The notes below the pieces were generated by a model, which had not been told where the DNA came from, did no database searches, and saw only the letters and a list, made by a program, of their open reading frames with translations. Position numbers and translations under genes: made by a program. Positions 5,402-9,786 of a stretch of 9,786 nucleotides of DNA are shown here, in pieces. Origin of the DNA: an uncultured Blautia sp. GTDB lineage: Bacteria; Bacillota; Clostridia; Lachnospirales; Lachnospiraceae. The stretch is taken from assembly GCA_934358405.1 (NCBI GenBank), contig CAKRKL010000071.1, forward strand, positions 1 to 9,786. Reading direction: 5' to 3'. Position 1 is the stretch's first letter; each line of letters starts with the position of its first letter.

Positions 5402-7456
5402 CTACAATCCAAGGTTTTCAAGGTCATATTTCATATATGCATGCAATCTTTCCCGCAATATTTCGTATTGGGGCAGCATCAGCTCCCGGTCAAGCTCCAG
5501 GATTCCCCCAGCCACATCGCTGGCAGCCTTAAGGACATCTGCATCCTGGTAAATGTCCCCGATTCTGAATTCCAGCTGACCGCTCTGGCGGATTCCAAAC
5601 AGGTCTCCGGGACCGCGAAGCTTCAGATCCTCCCCTGCAATATAAAACCCGTCATTGGATTTATTTAAAATTTCCAGACGTTTGGATGTATCCTCCTGCT
5701 CATTTCCCTGCATAAAAATACAGTAAGACTGATACTCGCCGCGGCCAACACGGCCTCTTAGCTGATGCAGCTGTGCAAGACCAAAGCGTTCCGCATTTTC
5801 CACCATCATCACAGTGGCATTTGGCACATTAACGCCAACCTCCACAACGGTAGTAGATACAAGCACCTGAATGTCTCCCCCTGCAAACTGTTCCATGATC
5901 TGATTTTTTTCCCTGGGCTTCATTTTGCCATGAAGCATGCCGATGGTAATGTCTGACGGAAAAATTTCCCGGATCCTCTGTGTATAATCTGTAACATTCT
6001 CTCCGTCTGCGCCTTCGCTCTCTTCTACCATAGGACAGATGATATAGGCCTGACGGCCCTGTCGGATCTGTTTTTCGATAAAAGAATAGGCCTTGGGCCG
6101 GTATGAGGTTCCCACCACACAGTTTTTAATAGGAAGGCGCATGGCAGGAAGCTCATCGATAATGGAAATATCAAGATCCCCATACACAATGATTGCAAGG
6201 GTTCTGGGAATGGGAGTCGCACTCATAACAAGGACATGTGGGGCATTTCCTCTTGTAGTCAGTGCTTCTCTTTGTTTTACGCCAAAGCGGTGCTGCTCAT
6301 CTGTGATCACAAGACCAAGATTTTCGTAGACAACCTTTTCCTGGATCAAGGCGTGTGTGCCGATGATCACATTGGCCTCGCCGGAAGCAATCTCGCCATA
6401 AATCCGCCTTTTCTCCCTGGCTGTGGTGGAGCCGGTCAGAAGCACCGGATGGCAGGAGGTGAGCCCTTGTTCCTCTATCAGCTTTGTAAAAGCCTCAAAA
6501 TGCTGGTTTGCAAGAACCTCTGTAGGCACCATAAGCGCCGCCTGATAGCCGTTTTCCACGGTTAAGATCATGGCAAGAAAGGCCAAAATAGTTTTGCCGC
6601 TTCCCACATCGCCCTGAACCAGTCTGGACATAAGCGTATGACTGCAAAGGTCTCTCTCGATCTCATGCCAGGCATTTAGCTGTGCCTTTGTCAGCTGATA
6701 GGGCAAACCTTCCATAATCTGCTCTGTCGTCCACACAGGCTTCATGGGAAACGCATTTGGGGCTTCTTCTGTTTTACCTTTCAGGATCTGCACCGCAAGG
6801 ATAAACAGCAAAAATTCGTCAAATACAAGCCGTTTTCTTGCCACAAGAAGCTCCTGCATATTGGACGGAAAATGAATGGCAGAAAGGGCATAATTATAGT
6901 CTGCAAGGTGATAATATTCTTTGATCTCATCGGGCAGAAATTCTGTCCGAAGCTCCTCCTCATCAAGAGCCTGATGCATCAGCTTAATGATCAGCTTATT
7001 GGTAATGCCTGCAGTAAGGCCATAAACAGGCTGCATGTTGTGTAAGACTTCTTCATAGGCAGCCGGGGTAAAAATCTCCGGATGTTCCATCTCAAGGCGT
7101 CCTTTTTTCCTGGAGATCTTTCCCCGCAGAATCAAACAGCTGCCTTTTTTCAGAATGTTCTTAAGATAAGGGGCATTAAACCATGCCACAGGCAGACGGC
7201 CGGTAGCATCTGCTACAGTAACAGAGATTATCTGAAGGTTACGAACCCGGTTCACGTATACGCCTGTGGTAATTGTGGCGCGAATGGCTGCCACTGTATT
7301 CTCCTTCAGGGAACCAATCTCCTCGGGAGCCTCATAAGCATCGTAATTTCTCGGATAATAATGCAGCAGGTCATCTGTTGTGGTGATGCCCAGCTTCTGA
7401 AATAATTTTTCTGTTTTCTCGCCTACTCCCTTTAATTCACGAAGCAGCTTTGCCAC
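5402..7456 (-). CDS. recG: ATP-dependent DNA helicase RecG
   Basis: RecG is a superfamily-2 translocase that remodels stalled replication forks and branch-migrates Holliday junctions. With GTG 7456 as start the protein has 684 residues, the usual family length. An N-terminal GVGEKTEKLFQKLG segment (about 10-23) is followed by the wedge/OB domain (about 50-130, with RGKISRKKGRLEMEHPE at its end). The helicase motifs follow: Walker A GDVGSGKT at 282-289, DEQH box at 386-389, motif III SATPIPRT at 412-419 and motif VI QLHQLRGRVGRG at 562-573. All look intact. AGGAGG (7465-7470) lies 8 nt before the GTG. The frame stays open upstream to 7549, but that extension crosses a block of inverted repeats and does not resemble RecG. 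It lies downstream of fakA on the same strand and is probably transcribed from the yloU promoter. The yloU-fakA-recG association is also known in Bacillus, where serine dehydratase genes intervene. Confidence 0.97.
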   Translation of the reverse strand: MAKLLRELKGVGEKTEKLFQKLGITTTDDLLHYYPRNYDAYEAPEEIGSLKENTVAAIRATITTGVYVNRVRNLQIISVTVADATGRLPVAWFNAPYLKNILKKGSCLILRGKISRKKGRLEMEHPEIFTPAAYEEVLHNMQPVYGLTAGITNKLIIKLMHQALDEEELRTEFLPDEIKEYYHLADYNYALSAIHFPSNMQELLVARKRLVFDEFLLFILAVQILKGKTEEAPNAFPMKPVWTTEQIMEGLPYQLTKAQLNAWHEIERDLCSHTLMSRLVQGDVGSGKTILAFLAMILTVENGYQAALMVPTEVLANQHFEAFTKLIEEQGLTSCHPVLLTGSTTAREKRRIYGEIASGEANVIIGTHALIQEKVVYENLGLVITDEQHRFGVKQREALTTRGNAPHVLVMSATPIPRTLAIIVYGDLDISIIDELPAMRLPIKNCVVGTSYRPKAYSFIEKQIRQGRQAYIICPMVEESEGADGENVTDYTQRIREIFPSDITIGMLHGKMKPREKNQIMEQFAGGDIQVLVSTTVVEVGVNVPNATVMMVENAERFGLAQLHQLRGRVGRGEYQSYCIFMQGNEQEDTSKRLEILNKSNDGFYIAGEDLKLRGPGDLFGIRQSGQLEFRIGDIYQDADVLKAASDVAGGILELDRELMLPQYEILRERLHAYMKYDLENLGL

Positions 7457-7464
7457 TTGTTTTT

Positions 7465-7470
7465 CCTCCT
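7465..7470 (-). promoter_or_regulatory. Ribosome binding site that sets the recG GTG start
   Basis: AGGAGG on the minus strand is 8 nt before GTG 7456. Upstream in-frame starts lie inside the repeat block and lack such a site. Confidence 0.75.
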
Positions 7471-7473
7471 GTG

Positions 7474-7600
7474 CATATGATGATGTTGGGGTCAAAAGGT
7501 TTTTTGACCCCTTTGATACCAGATTGCTACGTGCTTTGCACTCTTGCAATCTTCATCATATGATATCGGGGGCAAAAAGTCAAAAGACCCTTTGCCCCCG
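7474..7600. repeat. Nested inverted-repeat block between fakA and recG
   Basis: Four stems are visible. P1 pairs CATATGATGA (7474-7483) with TCATCATATG (7553-7562), perfect over 10 bp. Inside it, P2 pairs GGGGTCAAAA (7488-7497) with TTTTGACCCC (7502-7511), perfect over 10 bp with a 4-nt loop. P3 pairs AGATTGC (7521-7527) with GCAATCT (7546-7552) and contains an inner GTGC/GCAC stem. P3 ends exactly where the P1 right arm begins, so P1-P2-P3 fit a three-way junction. Four nucleotides further, P4 pairs CGGGGGCAAA (7567-7576) with TTTGCCCCCG (7591-7600). P2 and P4 share the GGGG-x-CAAA design, and each is flanked by a CATATGAT-like motif. No T-run follows any stem, so a simple terminator is unlikely. 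It looks like a BIME-type or MITE-like repeat, or a structured leader; copy number elsewhere is unknown. Confidence 0.8.
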
Positions 7601-7617
7601 TCATCTTAGATGTTCTG

Positions 7618-9306
7618 TTATTCCACAGAAATAATATAATAATAGATCGGCTGTCCGCCCATGTTTACTTCTATTTCACAGTCAGGATAGGTCTCTTCCA
7701 GCTCTTTGGCAAGCTCGTTTGCAGCCTCCTCGGAGGTCTCAGCGCCGTAATAAATACTAATCACTTCTGAATCCTCGTCTACCATAGCTGCTACCATCTC
7801 CCTGGCAACTGCTTCACGGCCCTTGCCTACTGCAAGAATTCCGTGATCGCCGATTCCCATAATATCGCCCTCGTGGATATCCTTCTCATCCAGTCTGGTG
7901 TCGCGCACTGCATAAGTAACCTGTCCGGTCTTCACCATGGACACGGCTTCCATCATGGCTTCCAGATTCTCTTCTCCTGTCATATCCGGCTGGAAGCTGA
8001 TCAGCGCAGTGATTCCCTGAGGAATGGTCTTAGTAGGAACTACTACGATTTCTTTATCCTCAGTCAGATCTCTTGCCTGGTTTGCAGCAAGGATAATATT
8101 CTTATTATTCGGTAAGATATAGATCGTGTCTGCATTTACCTCTGCAATGGCATTGAGCATGTCCTCTGTGCTTGGGTTCATCGTCTGTCCACCCTCGATG
8201 ATCCAGTCCACATTCAGCTCTCTGAACAATTCGGAAAGGCCTTCTCCCACAGAAACACTGATAAAGCCGTATTTCTTACGCTCTTTGGCAGCCTTCGCAG
8301 CAGCATCCTTCTTCTCCTGCTCCTCCTGCTCCTTTGCAAGCTTCTGGGCATCCTTAATCAGCTTCTCCTGATGCTCCTCACGCATATTGTCAATCTTCAT
8401 GCGGGAAAGGGCACCGTAGGTAAGAGCCTTCTCAAAGGCCTGTCCCGGATGGTTGGTGTGTACGTGTACCTTCACGATCTCATCATCTGCAACCAGAACA
8501 ACGGAATCACCGATGGACATCAGAAATTCCTTAAAGCTGTGTACCTCTTCATCCGGAAGAGGTTTGTCCAGAAGAATAATAAACTCTGTACAATAGCCAA
8601 ACTTAATATCTGCCTCAGCCTGCTTGGAAATCTTCGTCACAGAAATACCGGAGGAAGCTTTCTCAAATGCAGTATAATCAATCTCTTTGCCAAGGTAGCC
8701 GTCAAATGCGCCCCTGAATACTTCAAGAAGTCCCTGTCCGCCGGAATCTACTACCCCTGCTTCCTTCAGAACAGGAAGCATATCAGGAGTGCGGGCAAGT
8801 GTCTTCTCTGCATGCTCAAAAATTGCACGGAAGAAAAGCTCCAGATTCGCGGATTCCTCTGCGATTTCGGTTGCCTTCACAGCTGCCTCGCGTGCTACTG
8901 TAAGGATGGTACCCTCCTTCGGCTTCATAACTGCCTTGTATGCAGTCTCCACAGCCTTCTCCATGGCTGCAGCAATTGCCACTGCATCCATGCTCTTATA
9001 TCCCTTGGTTCCCTTGGTAAAGCCTCTTAGAAGCTGGGAAAGGATAACACCTGAGTTACCTCTGGCTCCGCGCAGGGAACCGGAGGAGATTGCCTTGGCA
9101 AGGGTCTCCATGTCTGTATCTGTAAGTGCGCTTACTTCAGACGCAGCTGACATGATGGTCAGGGTCATATTCGTACCGGTATCTCCGTCCGGAACAGGAA
9201 ATACGTTCAGTTCGTTGATCCATTCTTTCTTCGCTTCCAGGTTCTTGGCTCCTGCCAGGAACATTCTGGAAAGTATCTTGGCATCTATGGTCTGTCTATC
9301 CACCAC
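7618..9306 (-). CDS. fakA: Fatty acid kinase subunit A, DAK2/DhaL-type (FakA/YloV)
   Basis: FakA phosphorylates fatty acids presented by FakB (DegV-type) proteins, giving acyl phosphate for phospholipid synthesis through PlsY or PlsX. The protein has 562 residues, close to the family's usual length. The N-terminal DhaL-like kinase domain (about 1-205) has NVFPVPDGDTGTNM at 34-47, whose D40 and D42 should hold Mg-ATP, and the loop GARGNSGVILSQ at 80-91. The middle domain contains C239 (YCTEF) with H281 and H283 (VHVHTNHP), matching the zinc ligands I recall in Staphylococcus FakA. A charged helical linker (about 308-345, rich in Glu, Lys and Ala) leads to a C-terminal domain with EGGQTMNPSTEDM (371-383) and ILPNNKNIILAA. 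Two GTG codons are adjacent (9306 and 9303), and AGGAGG at 9313-9318 serves either. It begins 18 bp after the yloU stop, a conserved pairing. No fakB gene is in the window. Confidence 0.94.
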   Translation of the reverse strand: MVDRQTIDAKILSRMFLAGAKNLEAKKEWINELNVFPVPDGDTGTNMTLTIMSAASEVSALTDTDMETLAKAISSGSLRGARGNSGVILSQLLRGFTKGTKGYKSMDAVAIAAAMEKAVETAYKAVMKPKEGTILTVAREAAVKATEIAEESANLELFFRAIFEHAEKTLARTPDMLPVLKEAGVVDSGGQGLLEVFRGAFDGYLGKEIDYTAFEKASSGISVTKISKQAEADIKFGYCTEFIILLDKPLPDEEVHSFKEFLMSIGDSVVLVADDEIVKVHVHTNHPGQAFEKALTYGALSRMKIDNMREEHQEKLIKDAQKLAKEQEEQEKKDAAAKAAKERKKYGFISVSVGEGLSELFRELNVDWIIEGGQTMNPSTEDMLNAIAEVNADTIYILPNNKNIILAANQARDLTEDKEIVVVPTKTIPQGITALISFQPDMTGEENLEAMMEAVSMVKTGQVTYAVRDTRLDEKDIHEGDIMGIGDHGILAVGKGREAVAREMVAAMVDEDSEVISIYYGAETSEEAANELAKELEETYPDCEIEVNMGGQPIYYYIISVE

Positions 9307-9324
9307 AAGTTTCCTCCTCTAATC

Positions 9325-9684
9325 CTAATCTATTGCACGAACACCTTCTACATAAATGTTGATCTTCTCAATCTCCATTCCTGTAAAAGCCTCGACTTTA
9401 TATTTTACATTATTTACAAGATTATCTGCAATCGTGCTGATATTTACGCCATACGCCACGATCACGTGAAAGTCCAGCCGAATTTTGTTGTCCTCTGTGA
9501 TCTTAACATTAATGCCGTGCTGCAGGGAATCTCTTCTTAGCAGCTTCACAAGGCCGTCCTTCATGCTGACAGCAGCCATACCGATAATACCGAAGCATTC
9601 TACTGCAACGCTTCCTGCATAAGTAGCGATTACATCCGTATCAATAATGATCTGACCAAGGCCGGAATCTATACGTCCCTTCAT
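9325..9684 (-). CDS. yloU: Asp23/Gls24 family envelope stress protein (YloU)
   Basis: This 119-residue protein is a full-length member of the Asp23/Gls24 (DUF322) family. It has the typical opening GQIIIDTDVIATYAGSVAVECFGIIGMA (about 10-37), the strand HVIVAYGVNISTIADNLVNNVKYKVEAFTG (about 73-102) and the ending INIYVEGVRAI. Family members are cytoplasmic, often membrane-associated and linked to envelope stress; the YloU subgroup is found next to fakA, and its exact role is not settled. The ATG at 9684 has GGAGG (9693-9697) 8 nt upstream. In-frame ATG 9699 would overlap that ribosome site and a TTG further out has no support. It is the first gene of the yloU-fakA-recG operon and directly follows the promoter at 9728-9756. 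Confidence 0.92.
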   Translation of the reverse strand: MKGRIDSGLGQIIIDTDVIATYAGSVAVECFGIIGMAAVSMKDGLVKLLRRDSLQHGINVKITEDNKIRLDFHVIVAYGVNISTIADNLVNNVKYKVEAFTGMEIEKINIYVEGVRAID

Positions 9685-9727
9685 ATGGTTTACCTCCATT
9701 AATCTGATTTTCAAAATTATATGTTAT

Positions 9728-9756
9728 ATTATAACCTTTTTCTCTCTATTACGCAA
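9728..9756 (-). promoter_or_regulatory. Strong sigma-A promoter of the yloU-fakA-recG operon
   Basis: On the minus strand TTGCGT (9751-9756), a 17-bp spacer and a perfect TATAAT (9728-9733) are present. The start of transcription would be near 9721, about 37 nt before the yloU ATG. The -10 box is embedded in a 13-bp palindrome at 9723-9735 (GTTATA-A-TATAAC). Confidence 0.7.
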
Positions 9757-9786
9757 TGCCAGAGTTTGACTTGGTTTATCATATAT

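Noticed and set aside
7457..7549. An upstream in-frame extension of recG by 31 residues.
   Set aside because: It translates half of the inverted-repeat block, does not resemble RecG, and a consensus ribosome site stands before GTG 7456.
7567..7600. Hairpin considered as the fakA terminator.
   Set aside because: The stem is strong but no T-run follows it on the minus strand, and recG downstream has no promoter I can identify. Read-through is more likely.
8371..9322. Long plus-strand open frames opposite fakA.
   Set aside because: They mirror the codon pattern of fakA (Ala/Ser-rich or Cys/Leu-rich shadows) and lack start signals.

Overview
The window reads as chromosomal DNA from a gut-type Firmicute of the class Clostridia, most likely a member of the Lachnospiraceae. 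The signs are strong AGGAGG ribosome sites, frequent GTG starts, a moderate base composition, a DUF6465 protein, and the Gram-positive gene pair Asp23/yloU - fakA(yloV) followed by recG. This assignment is inference from gene content; no 16S or marker search was possible.

Left edge (1-1802): a GH112 galactoside phosphorylase gene, cut off by the window edge, is transcribed leftward. A divergent AraC-family regulator is transcribed rightward. Each gene has a recognisable sigma-A promoter in the roughly 190-bp space between them. A near-perfect 17-bp inverted repeat covers the -10 box of the phosphorylase promoter. This looks like a small, locally regulated module for using host-glycan or plant-glycan disaccharides.

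Middle (1842-5126): on the minus strand, transcription order is a DUF6465 protein with a histone-H1-like tail, its terminator, a promoter, the tRNA-modifying enzyme miaB, then a membrane-bound GGDEF diguanylate cyclase 61 bp further on. The cyclase converges on the araC gene. The miaB leader carries a terminator-like hairpin placed just before its ribosome site.

Right (5402-9684): a minus-strand operon of yloU (Asp23/Gls24 family), fakA (fatty-acid kinase subunit A) and recG, driven by a strong promoter at 9728-9756. Between fakA and recG lies a 127-bp set of nested perfect inverted repeats. It can be drawn as a three-way junction plus a separate hairpin. It is the most striking unexplained structure in the window.

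Several starts have been set inward from the longest reading frame because a consensus ribosome site sits exactly before the internal start (araC GTG 978, miaB ATG 4431, DUF6465 ATG 5126, recG GTG 7456, yloU ATG 9684). All protein-coding genes except araC lie on the minus strand. No tRNA, rRNA, CRISPR array, insertion sequence or phage gene was seen. No gap between genes exceeds 300 bp.
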